DNA from: Marinobacter pelagius
GTDB lineage: Bacteria > Pseudomonadota > Gammaproteobacteria > Pseudomonadales > Oleiphilaceae
NCBI RefSeq assembly: GCF_900114925.1
Contig: NZ_FOUR01000010.1
Span: forward strand, 55,093 to 119,092
DNA: 64,000 nucleotides
Direction of reading: 5' to 3'
The notes beneath the pieces were generated by a model, which worked only from the letters and a program-made list of their open reading frames with translations, made no database searches and was not told where the DNA came from. Positions 1-7,386 of this stretch are shown one piece after another. Positions within the stretch are counted from its first letter, which is position 1; each line of letters starts with the position of its first letter. The position numbers and the translations under genes were made by a program.

Positions 1-207
1 AACCTGCACAAGGAAATTGTGGAGCAGGGCCGCGAGGTTCTGCCGAATGGTATGGGGGTGGCCGTACCCTATGCCAGCGTGGTTGAGCGCATGGGCGAAG
101 AGGGACTGCCGCTGGAGCGGTTGGCTCCCCATAGCCCGGCTGCTGAGGTATATCGGCAGATATGGGCCGGAATCCGGCAGGATTTGTGGAAACGGAGACC
201 GGGTTAG
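1..207 (+). CDS. C-terminal fragment of a possible ParA-type ATPase
   Basis: The reading frame is open from the first base of the window and ends with TAG at 205-207, so only the last 68 residues are visible. The tail has the pattern seen at the end of ParA/MinD-like partition ATPases: a conserved Val-Glu-Arg-Met stretch, then a Leu-Ala-Pro-x-Ser-Pro-Ala-Ala segment and a final amphipathic helix. No P-loop is in view, so the family call rests on this tail alone and is uncertain. A terminator-like hairpin follows at 361-390. Confidence 0.4.
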   Translation, partial: NLHKEIVEQGREVLPNGMGVAVPYASVVERMGEEGLPLERLAPHSPAAEVYRQIWAGIRQDLWKRRPG

Positions 208-571
208 AGGTTGATTTCGATGCCCTGTGATCCTGGCTTTCTTGTGCTTCGGTAGGTTGGTGGCCAACTGTCATAATTCTGAAACGCTGTGCTGGCAAAG
301 TAACTTCTAGAAAAGCTCGATCTGCATCGTTGAGTTTTCTTTTATCGTGTCATTTCGTGTAACCGGGGAGTTCTGCTTCCCGGTTTTTTTATGCCTGTTT
401 CGCTCCAGCGAGTAACTGCCGGGCCCCTCAGAAACAAACCGTCTTGAAACGATACGGTTTATCCCGGATTGGTCTTAGAAAACTGATCGGGAGCAGTTTT
501 TCTGTCATGTACCTGGGTTATATTGGAGCACGATTTAAATGTAACCGTTCGTAATCAGGGAGTGCCCCCAT
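208..571. other. Intergenic region with one terminator and no gene
   Basis: This 364-base gap holds the hairpin at 361-390 and otherwise nothing I can support. No open frame with a ribosome binding site or recognisable product is seen. The promoter of the small downstream gene probably lies in the last 100 bases. Confidence 0.5.
361..390 (+). terminator. Rho-independent terminator
   Basis: A stem made of AACCGGG and CCCGGTT closes a short loop and is followed directly by a run of T. It would end transcripts entering from the left-hand gene. Confidence 0.75.
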
Positions 572-832
572 ATGAACGCGCGTCATCTTGAACTCTTCCC
601 GCTCAACGATCCCCGGCTCACGATACAGCCCCACGAAACGGAAACCGAAACCCCAGCTGACGAGAGCAAGTCCATGTTCGATCTGTGCAAGGATGATGGC
701 GAGGTTGTCGGCTACGTGAAGACCTGGGTCCACGATGATGGCTTTGCCGGCTTTGTTCACTTCGACCCGGACGGCAACGTGGTGGACTGGCAGGTGTGCA
801 GCAAGCCGGGAACGGACGTATCGCTCAACTAG
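572..832 (+). CDS. Small conserved-looking hypothetical protein
   Basis: This 86-residue acidic protein starts at ATG 572, with an AGGGAG ribosome binding site 8-9 bases upstream. It has no signal peptide, membrane segment or cysteine motif. The N-terminal third is rich in Thr and Glu. The second half (from about residue 30) alternates Asp/Gly with aromatic residues, consistent with a small beta-rich fold. I do not recognise the family. It is convergent with the antiporter gene that ends at 873. The coding call rests on the ribosome site and normal host-like composition. Confidence 0.6.
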   Translation: MNARHLELFPLNDPRLTIQPHETETETPADESKSMFDLCKDDGEVVGYVKTWVHDDGFAGFVHFDPDGNVVDWQVCSKPGTDVSLN

Positions 833-872
833 GGCAAAGCGTTGTTCCCCCGGCCAGCTGAATCCAGCCCGG

Positions 873-1838
873 TCAGAAATTGGTAATCAGAAGATACGTG
901 GTGTAACCCACGAAGACCGCCAACAGGGCCGCACCTTCCAGGCGGTTGATTCTGCCCGGGCCGCGGAACCCATACCCGAGCACGAACAGGGCGAGGGTCA
1001 GGCCGGCCATCACCGGCAGGTCACGTATCAGCACCTCGTCGGCTACGCTGATAGGCGTGATCAGGCCGGCAATGCCAACCACCGCCAGGGTGTTGAACAG
1101 GTTTGAACCGAGAATGTTGCCCAGGGCCAGATCGTGTTCACCCTTGCGGGCAGCGATGATCGAGGAGGCCAGTTCCGGCAGGGAGGTTCCCACGGCCACG
1201 ATGGTGAGGCCGATGATCAGGTCACCGACGCCGAAAGCGGTAGCGAGATCCACTGCGCCCCACACCAGAATGCGGGAGCTGATAATCAACAGCACCAGGC
1301 CAGCTGCCAGCCAGAACAACGCCTTGCGGATCGGCATGGCGTGAGTCTCCAGCTCTGCGCTCACTTCTGTCGCCATCGGATCATCCGGCGTACGCATGCC
1401 GGACCAGATGCTCCAGCCTATCAACGCAAAAAATACACCGAGCAGAACCGCCGCATCCAGCGTACTCAGTGTGCCATCAAGTAGTTGCCATACAGCAAAC
1501 AGGGTAACCAGGGTCAGGATCGGCAGCTCCTTCCGCATCACCTGGGAATGAACCGCGATTGGGGCCATGAGTGCGGTGATGCCTAGAATCAGGGCAATGT
1601 TTGTGATGTTGGAACCATAGGCATTGCCCAGAGCCAGACCGGGGTTGCCCTGGGACGCAGCGAGCGCGGATACCACCATCTCCGGTGCGGACGTGCCAAA
1701 CCCGACCACGACCATGCCGATCAACAGCGGCGGCATGCCGAAATAGCCAGCTGTGACCGCCGAGCCTTCCACAAAACGATCCGCACTCCAGACCAGCAGG
1801 ATGAGGCCGACAGCAATGGCGAGCAGGGCAATGAGCAT
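873..1838 (-). CDS. Calcium/sodium antiporter (CaCA family, YrbG-like)
   Basis: The 321-residue product is an inner-membrane cation exchanger of the CaCA family. It has two inverted alpha repeats of five helices each. The first carries Gly-Thr-Ser-Ala-Pro-Glu at residues 48-53 and Gly-Ser-Asn-Ile-Thr-Asn at 75-80. The second carries Gly-Thr-Ser-Leu-Pro-Glu and Gly-Ser-Asn-Leu-Phe-Asn in the C-terminal half. These acidic and Asn residues form the ion site in the family. The hydrophilic loop between repeats is short, as in bacterial YrbG. The start is ATG 1838 with GGAG about 9 bases upstream. Whether Ca or Na is the driven ion is not decided by sequence. Confidence 0.9.
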   Translation of the reverse strand: MLIALLAIAVGLILLVWSADRFVEGSAVTAGYFGMPPLLIGMVVVGFGTSAPEMVVSALAASQGNPGLALGNAYGSNITNIALILGITALMAPIAVHSQVMRKELPILTLVTLFAVWQLLDGTLSTLDAAVLLGVFFALIGWSIWSGMRTPDDPMATEVSAELETHAMPIRKALFWLAAGLVLLIISSRILVWGAVDLATAFGVGDLIIGLTIVAVGTSLPELASSIIAARKGEHDLALGNILGSNLFNTLAVVGIAGLITPISVADEVLIRDLPVMAGLTLALFVLGYGFRGPGRINRLEGAALLAVFVGYTTYLLITNF

Positions 1839-1897
1839 GATGACAAACTCCGGGTTTCAAGCGCGCGAATTTAAAGGCATTCGCGAGTAACCAGCAA

Positions 1898-3137
1898 TCA
1901 GATACTTCTACCTATTACCCGATGAGCATAGACCCCGACGACGCCAAGGCCAGAGAGCCCGGCCGTGATCATCAGCACCGGGTAACCCCCGAGATCGGCA
2001 ATCATACCTCCGAGTACCCCGAACACACCTGCGGCGACCACCTGGATGGAGGCCTGCACGGTGAAGTCGGTACCCGCCCATTGCCTTCGGCAGACATTCA
2101 TCATCATGGCGAACAGCACTACGGTGGATGCTCCGTCGGCAAGTTGTTCGGCCAGGCCGACGGCGTAGACGGTTGAAATCTCCACGGTTGGTTCTGCGGC
2201 CAGAACCCACGCCATGATTGTCAGTGACTGGGCAATGCCCGCCAGAATCAGGGCGCGATGACCTCCCATCAGGGTATACAGCCATCCCCCGAGAGCCGCC
2301 CCGATAAGCCCTGCCAGAGTAGTGATGAGCGTGAAAGTACCAATGGCCTGAGAGGTCCAGCCGGCATCCGACAGCATCGGACGAATCATGCCCGAGCCCA
2401 TTGCATCCGCCACCTTGTATCCGATGACCATCAGCAGCCAGAACGCCATGCCGGGCTGGCGCCAGAAGGCAATGAAGGCAGTCCTCAGGTTGCCATTACC
2501 CGAGTCTGGTAAGGCATCCAGCGAAAGAGGTTTGCGCACGCCCCGGAATCGGCCCACCACAAACAGCAGTGCCACCAGCAACAGGGCGGGTAAGAGCAGC
2601 GCGGTTTCGGCTTCCAGATAACCAGTGACAATCAACAGCAGGCTGCCGCCCGCGAGCATGCCTACTTTGTAGCCTGCCACCTGGATGGTGTTGGCCAGCC
2701 CGCGCCAGTGAGGGGCAATCCGGCGCACTGCCAGGCCGTCGGTGACAATATCCTGGGTCGCCATCAGCAGGTTGATCGTCATGACCAGTAACGCGGCGAC
2801 TGCCAGGCCGGAAGCGCTGCCGGGTACCAGTCCGAGCCATGCCAGCACAATCAGGAGCAATGCAGCGGTTAACTGCAGCCGCAACATCCAGGAGAAAGGC
2901 GTCTGGCCATGCATCAGGCTGCGGTCAACGAACGGCGCCCAGAACGCCTTAAGCACCCAGGGCAATAAGCAGTTTCAGCGCGCCAATCCAGGTGAGGGAT
3001 ACGCCGGCTTCCCGCCAGAATACGGGCAGGGCATGGGCGAACAGCCCGGATGGCAGGCCCTGGGCCACGTAAAGGGCCAGGAGGGTGGTCAGAATTCCCT
3101 TTGGTATTTCGGGCTGATGGACATTTGGCTGGGGCAT
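1898..3137 (-). pseudogene. Frameshifted MFS transporter gene (AmpG/PAT-like)
   Basis: Two overlapping frames together encode one MFS permease. The N-terminal frame (ATG at 3137, or an earlier GTG at 3176) covers the first helix and stops at 2949. The next frame picks up at 2965 with Leu-Pro-Trp-Val-Leu-Lys and Trp-Ala-Pro-Phe-Val-Asp-Arg, the loop 2-3 pattern of AmpG/PAT-type transporters, and runs 355 residues with regular hydrophobic helices. The break is near base 2966 and fits one extra base or two lost bases. The gene is either inactive or the site is an assembly error. The IS3 element begins about 85 bases upstream of its 5' end. Confidence 0.75.
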
Positions 3138-3258
3138 GGGGTGTGTGGTCCAAACGATCCGGAAGTGGCTGGCCACAATGATACGGTTAGTTGAGTTCCG
3201 GCTGAATCACTGAAAAGGCCAATTGGACTTCTCCCACTAAGCGTGACACGCCCCAGCC

Positions 3259-4068
3259 TCAAACGGAGGCCATTTCAAAGGCCTCTGGGCTGACGCCACC
3301 CAGGTGGGTGTGACGTCGAGCCCGGTTGTAAAACACCTCGATGTAGTCGAACACATCCGCCTTGGCCAGATGACGGGGTTTGTAGATCCGCTGTCGGATA
3401 CGCTCTTTTTTCAGACTACTGAAGAAGGATTTCGCCACTGCATTATCCCAACAGTTGCCTCGCCGACTCATGCTGGGATCCAGGTTGTGGGCGCGACAGA
3501 AACGATACCAGTCATCACTGCCGTATTGGGTGCATTGATCCGAACGGATGAGTACCTTTTCGTTCGGGCGTCGACGCCAGACGGCCATTAGCAGCGCGCC
3601 CACGACCAAGCTGCGATGCAGTGTCGATTTCATCGACCAGCCCATCACGCGACGTGAGAACAGGTCGACCACCACCGCCAGATACAACCAGACTTGCCAG
3701 GTACGAATGTAGGTGATGTTGGTCGCCCAGGCTTTGTCTGGGCGGCCCACAGTGAATTCACGTTGGAGCTTGTTTGGGTTAAGGATCGACGGTCTTCCGG
3801 CGATCACTCGCGGTGCTTTGTAGGCTCGCAACGCCTTGATTTTATGTTCTTTCATTAACCGGGCGACCCGGTTCTTGCCGCACGTTTCACTAGCCTCTCG
3901 AAGGTCCAGAAACACCCGCGGCGCACCGTACACGCCAGAGCTGCCTTGGTACGATGCCAGGATCTGCGTTAGCAGCCGCTGGTTATCAATAGCTCGGTCA
4001 GACAAGGGCTTATGCAGCCATTGATAAAACCCGCTACGGGCCACCTGGAGCGCGCGACACATGGCCAT
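3259..4068 (-). CDS. IS3-family transposase OrfB with mutated DDE triad
   Basis: This frame encodes the integrase-core part of an IS3 transposase, shown from an internal Met. In IS3 elements it is made as a fusion with OrfA by -1 frameshifting. The HTH_21-like N-terminal part is followed by the rve core. The first acidic residue, expected in Trp-x-Thr-Asp-Ile-Thr-Tyr, is Asn117 (AAC at 3718-3720). The second, in Ser-Asp-Gln, is kept as Asp177. The third, expected as Glu in the Asp-Asn-Ala-x-Ala-Glu-Ser stretch, is Lys213 (AAA at 3430-3432). Gly is also replaced by Cys at 179. The enzyme is predicted to be catalytically dead. Confidence 0.9.
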   Translation of the reverse strand: MAMCRALQVARSGFYQWLHKPLSDRAIDNQRLLTQILASYQGSSGVYGAPRVFLDLREASETCGKNRVARLMKEHKIKALRAYKAPRVIAGRPSILNPNKLQREFTVGRPDKAWATNITYIRTWQVWLYLAVVVDLFSRRVMGWSMKSTLHRSLVVGALLMAVWRRRPNEKVLIRSDQCTQYGSDDWYRFCRAHNLDPSMSRRGNCWDNAVAKSFFSSLKKERIRQRIYKPRHLAKADVFDYIEVFYNRARRHTHLGGVSPEAFEMASV

Positions 4069-4107
4069 GGTTGAATTGGTGTCGGTGATCGTTGATGAAT
4101 CGGTACT

Positions 4108-4392
4108 TCACTCGGGCTCTCTGGCAAAGTACCGAGCGGCCTTTTTTAGGATATCCCGCTCTTCTTCAATCCGACGCATTTGGGCCCGCAGCCTGAGAGT
4201 CTCGCTCTTGGCTTCGACCAACTCAGCGGCCTGTTCATCGGATTTATCCGGTTTCACGGCCTTAACCCATTTATACGAGCTGTGAGCCGAGACTCCCAGT
4301 CCTTGCGATACTTCGGCGACGGTATAGCCCCGCTCCAGCACCTGTCGGACCGCTTCATCCTTGAATTCCGAGGGATAACGTTGGTTGCTCAC
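4108..4392 (-). CDS. IS3-family transposase OrfA
   Basis: This 94-residue protein has an N-terminal helix-turn-helix of the HTH_Tnp_1 type (residues about 5-50) and a C-terminal leucine-zipper-like helix rich in Glu, Leu and Arg (about 58-85). It binds the element ends and dimerises in the family. The minus strand reads AAAAAAG (positions 4141-4147), the usual A6G slippery site that produces the OrfAB transposase. The start is ATG 4392 with GAGGAA upstream. Confidence 0.9.
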   Translation of the reverse strand: MSNQRYPSEFKDEAVRQVLERGYTVAEVSQGLGVSAHSSYKWVKAVKPDKSDEQAAELVEAKSETLRLRAQMRRIEEERDILKKAARYFAREPE

Positions 4393-4412
4393 GGCAATTC
4401 CTCCTATGCTCT

Positions 4413-4493
4413 AATCATAGGCTAGGAGTGTCTACTGCACCGGGGTAAGTCCAACCATAGGCTAGGCGTGTCCACTAGAGTAGGGAAAGTCCA
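4413..4493. repeat. Tandem duplication of the IS3 right end (40-bp period)
   Basis: Bases 4413-4453 and 4453-4493 are two similar copies. Both start with an AA-x-CATAGGCTAGG block, contain GTGTC-x-ACT, and finish with AAGTCCA. The inner copy is next to orfA. The outer copy is closer in sequence to the left terminal repeat of the element, so it may be the original end or the relic of a second insertion. Confidence 0.75.
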
Positions 4494-4602
4494 GTGTGTC
4501 ATTTCACCTGAGTAGCGCGCCTTAAGATAACCGTTAGAGACTATCAACAAAACGAATAGAACTTTCGTTTCGACACATATCCTTGAGATCATGGGGTTGC
4601 CG

Positions 4603-5019
4603 ATGGTAGACGTTTTGACAAGCAGCCAAAGATCCTTCTGCATGTCGCAGATACGGTCCAAAAACACTAAGCCGGAAATCGCTCTAAGAAAGGCGCTTTG
4701 GCATTGTGGCTTTCGCTACCGAGTGAAGAATTCTCTGCCAGGTCGCCCCGATATAGTATTCTCCGGCAGCAAGACGGCTATCTTTGTCGATGGTTGTTTT
4801 TGGCATAAATGTCCGGATCACTTCGTATATCCGAAAAACCGGGCAGGATTTTGGCGAGAGAAGATTGAAGGTAACGTGCAGCGCGATCGGCGAGTAGAGG
4901 AAATGCTCCGTACGCAGGGATGGTTCGCGCTTCGATTTTGGGAACACGAAATCATGGAATCCCCAGACGACTGTGTTCGACGAGTAGCAGAGATATTGGA
5001 GCAAAGACGCAGGATTTGA
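4603..5019 (+). CDS. vsr: Very short patch repair endonuclease (Vsr)
   Basis: Vsr nicks DNA 5' of the T in T:G mismatches that arise when 5-methylcytosine deaminates at sites of the partner methyltransferase. The 138-residue product (from ATG 4603; an in-frame ATG lies at 4591) has the typical N-terminal stretch Arg-Ser-Lys-Asn-Thr-Lys-Pro-Glu, then Leu-Pro-Gly-Arg-Pro-Asp-Ile-Val-Phe with the catalytic Asp. Next comes Val-Asp-Gly-Cys-Phe-Trp-His with the conserved His and Zn-binding Cys, and a C-terminal Arg-Phe-Trp-Glu-His. Length is normal. GGGG lies 7 bases before ATG 4603. The partner methyltransferase gene follows after about 140 bases. Confidence 0.93.
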   Translation: MVDVLTSSQRSFCMSQIRSKNTKPEIALRKALWHCGFRYRVKNSLPGRPDIVFSGSKTAIFVDGCFWHKCPDHFVYPKNRAGFWREKIEGNVQRDRRVEEMLRTQGWFALRFWEHEIMESPDDCVRRVAEILEQRRRI

Positions 5020-5159
5020 GAAGCTCGGGAATGACTGCCAAATTGGAAAATCTCATGGGAGCAAGGACATTAGGGGCTTAGTGGGGACTCTGGTAGACTT
5101 GGCCCGTGCGCTTTTAGCTGTATATTCTCTTTACTCAGTGGCTCTGGATGTGTTCTTCA

Positions 5160-6149
5160 ATGGTAACTTTCGTGGATCTATTTTGTGGCGGCGGTCTGGG
5201 CGCTAGAGGCGCAGTAAATGCGGGCGCGACCCCCCTATTGGGGGTAGACGCTTGGGATCGCGCGACGGAAACGTATAAAGCTAATTTTCCCGACGCTCAT
5301 GTCATCTGTGATCGGATCGAAAACATAGAGCCACTAAATTTGGCAAAAGAATATAGTCCGGATGTTCTTTTGACATCCCCCGAATGCACGTCGCACTCAA
5401 TCGCTAGAGGCGCTAAACCGGCTCGCGAAGAAAGCCGGGAAACAGCTATCGGCATTATCCCATGGCTAGAAGCCATGAACCCAAGGTGGTTGATCGTTGA
5501 AAATGTAAACCGAATGAAACGTTGGGATAGGCACAACGAACTAGTCGAGTCGATTGAAGAATATGGTTACACCGTCAGCGATCTTTATCTGAACGCTGCT
5601 GATTTTGGTGCTTCCCAGGCAAGAAAACGAATGTTCCTAGTATGCGATCGGGAGGGAACCTACGTGACCAAAAAAGACCTGCTAAATAAGTTTGGCAAAA
5701 AAGAACTACCCGCGAGTTCCGTTATCGACACCAGTGGCAAATACAAGTCAAAACCGCTTTATCACCCCCGCCGGGCGAAAGCTACTCTCGACCGTGCCGA
5801 GAGAGGGATTGAGGCTCTTGGAAAAGGTGAAGACTTCATTATCGTCTATTATGGGTCGGATTATGCGGGGGGGTGGCAAAGACTCGATGCGCCTCTCAGA
5901 ACCATAACCACGATCGACCGGTTTGGGTTGGTGACTTGGGATCGGGATACTCCGATGTTAAGAATGCTACAACCTTCGGAACTGATAAGAGCCATGAGCG
6001 GTGGTGAGGATCACTTGCTGCCTCATGGGAGTAGAAGGGAAAAAGTGAAGCTGTGTGGCAATGGGGTATGCTCGCCCGTTATGGAGGCTTTGTTCCGACA
6101 CATAAGCTCGGAGATGGAGCAGGGTTGTTGTATATCTGAGGCATCGTAG
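5160..6149 (+). CDS. DNA (cytosine-5)-methyltransferase
   Basis: The 329-residue product adds methyl groups to C5 of cytosine in an unknown target site. Motif I (Phe-Val-Asp-Leu-Phe-Cys-Gly-Gly-Gly) begins at residue 4. Motif IV is the variant Ser-Pro-Glu-Cys-Thr with catalytic Cys76 instead of Pro-Pro-Cys. Motif VI Glu-Asn-Val is at 114-116 and motif VIII Gln-Ala-Arg-Lys-Arg at 153-157. Motifs IX-X are recognisable near the C terminus. An earlier in-frame ATG lies at 5148, but starting at 5160 puts motif I at the N terminus, as is usual. It sits between vsr and a restriction gene that starts 3 bases after its stop. Confidence 0.9.
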   Translation: MVTFVDLFCGGGLGARGAVNAGATPLLGVDAWDRATETYKANFPDAHVICDRIENIEPLNLAKEYSPDVLLTSPECTSHSIARGAKPAREESRETAIGIIPWLEAMNPRWLIVENVNRMKRWDRHNELVESIEEYGYTVSDLYLNAADFGASQARKRMFLVCDREGTYVTKKDLLNKFGKKELPASSVIDTSGKYKSKPLYHPRRAKATLDRAERGIEALGKGEDFIIVYYGSDYAGGWQRLDAPLRTITTIDRFGLVTWDRDTPMLRMLQPSELIRAMSGGEDHLLPHGSRREKVKLCGNGVCSPVMEALFRHISSEMEQGCCISEAS

Positions 6150-6152
6150 TCC

Positions 6153-7313
6153 ATGAGTCTCGAAGAAATGGATTTGGAGATAGACCAAGTATATGAAGGC
6201 TCACGAAACGGGAATTCTTCCGATGACCCTCTGCCCAGATTACTCGGTGTGGACAATGGAGCAGGCTTCAGGCACTTGGGCAAACGTCCAGGAACTGAAA
6301 CACTTAAGCTTCTGGTTTTGAAGTCCAACTTTAACGACCCTGACTGGCCAGATCACCTCGATTATGAGACCGGTCTCTTAACTTACTACGGTGATAATAA
6401 AAAGGTTGGCGATCTTCATTCGACGCCGAGACAGGGAAACCTGATCTTAAAAAATCTCTTTGAAACGACACATGCAAGCTCACACTCGGCTCACTTTCCG
6501 GTAATTCTTGTTTTCGGTGGAACGGGGATTTATAGAGACGTCCGATTTTTGGGGCTTGCTGTTCCTGGGGCTGCATCACTCGGTCCTGACGAGGACCTCG
6601 TTGCCCTCTGGAGATCGAATGGGCCTAGTGAAACCCGATTTCAGAACTACAAAGCAAGGTTTACGGTTTTAGATGTGGCCAGGATTAGTCGCGCTTGGCT
6701 TACTGATGTCGCTAACGGAAATGCAGTCGAGTCCCCACATGCTCCAAAGGCTTGGCTTGATTGGGTTTTTAGTAGGAAATATCGCCCTCTCGTTGCCCCC
6801 CACAGCCTGGATATAAGGTCGAAAGCTCAACAGTTGCCTGCGGGGAAAGTTGATAAAAATATTATTCAACTAATCTACGAGAACTATTGTGACGATCCAT
6901 TTGCCTTTGAGAGGTGTGCCGTAGCGATTGCGCAGCTGATGATGCCGGACATCGAGTATATTGACCTTACACGCCCATGGAGAGACGGTGGGCGAGATGC
7001 TATAGGTAAGTACAAAATCGGCACAGGAAAGAGTGCAATTGACGTTGAGTTTGCCCTAGAGGCAAAGTGCTACCAGAGCAATACAGGTGTTGGGGTAAAG
7101 GCTCTCTCTAGATTGATATCGAGATTGCGGCACCGACAGTTTGGCATATTGGTGACCACGTCTTACCTTTCAGAGCAGGCATATCAAGAGTTAAAAGAAG
7201 ATGGTCATCCAATTGTGATTATCGCAGCAAATGACATTGTCAGGCTGATCAAGGAAAAAATTTCTTCAGACAAAATCGCAATCGCAAACTGGCTTGAGAG
7301 CTTGGCAAAATAG
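6153..7313 (+). CDS. AspBHI/MspJI-like restriction endonuclease
   Basis: This 386-residue protein has two parts. Residues about 35-180 resemble the AspBHI N-terminal (SRA-like) recognition domain, with Tyr-Tyr-Gly-Asp-Asn at 78-82 and Leu-His-Ser-Thr-Pro at 88-92. Residues about 235-370 look like an Mrr-type PD-(D/E)XK nuclease with Asp282, Glu303 and Lys305 as the likely catalytic set. Known members of this type cut DNA carrying 5-methylcytosine. It starts 3 bases after the methyltransferase stop, with a TGAGG ribosome site inside that gene, so the two are co-translated. The specificity cannot be read from sequence. Confidence 0.8.
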   Translation: MSLEEMDLEIDQVYEGSRNGNSSDDPLPRLLGVDNGAGFRHLGKRPGTETLKLLVLKSNFNDPDWPDHLDYETGLLTYYGDNKKVGDLHSTPRQGNLILKNLFETTHASSHSAHFPVILVFGGTGIYRDVRFLGLAVPGAASLGPDEDLVALWRSNGPSETRFQNYKARFTVLDVARISRAWLTDVANGNAVESPHAPKAWLDWVFSRKYRPLVAPHSLDIRSKAQQLPAGKVDKNIIQLIYENYCDDPFAFERCAVAIAQLMMPDIEYIDLTRPWRDGGRDAIGKYKIGTGKSAIDVEFALEAKCYQSNTGVGVKALSRLISRLRHRQFGILVTTSYLSEQAYQELKEDGHPIVIIAANDIVRLIKEKISSDKIAIANWLESLAK

Positions 7314-7340
7314 CCCCTCAAACTTTACGCGACGTTCGAT

Positions 7341-7360
7341 ATGGCGGCCGGAGCCGCCAT
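7341..7360. terminator. Hairpin between convergent genes, possible terminator
   Basis: ATGGCGGC and GCCGCCAT form a perfect 8-bp stem with a 4-base loop in the 73-base gap between the convergent endonuclease gene and the 1672-residue gene. The T-run is poor, so its strength as an intrinsic terminator is doubtful. Confidence 0.45.
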
Positions 7361-7386
7361 TCTGTTCGAAATGCCCCCACTTTAGA

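Larger units (their letters stand above)
3222..4493 (-). mobile_element. IS3-family insertion sequence, degenerate
   Basis: The element has an orfA/orfB pair on the minus strand. Its ends begin TGGACTT on the left (3222) and the reverse complement AAGTCCA on the right. There are two candidate right ends, at 4453 and 4493, because the terminal 40 bases are duplicated in tandem. The left end matches the outer copy better, sharing GACACGCC further in. I see no 3-base target duplication at either choice. Two of the three catalytic acids are substituted in orfB, so the element should not move by itself. It marks the left edge of the AT-richer island. Confidence 0.85.

Noticed and set aside
3222..4493. 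Target-site duplication flanking the IS3 element
   Set aside because: The three bases on each side do not match for either choice of right end.
4603..7313. A class 2 DISARM or BREX system around the C5 methyltransferase
   Set aside because: No DrmA/DrmB helicase, DrmC phospholipase-like, BrxC or PglZ proteins are recognisable; the cluster is better explained as a restriction-modification set with Vsr.
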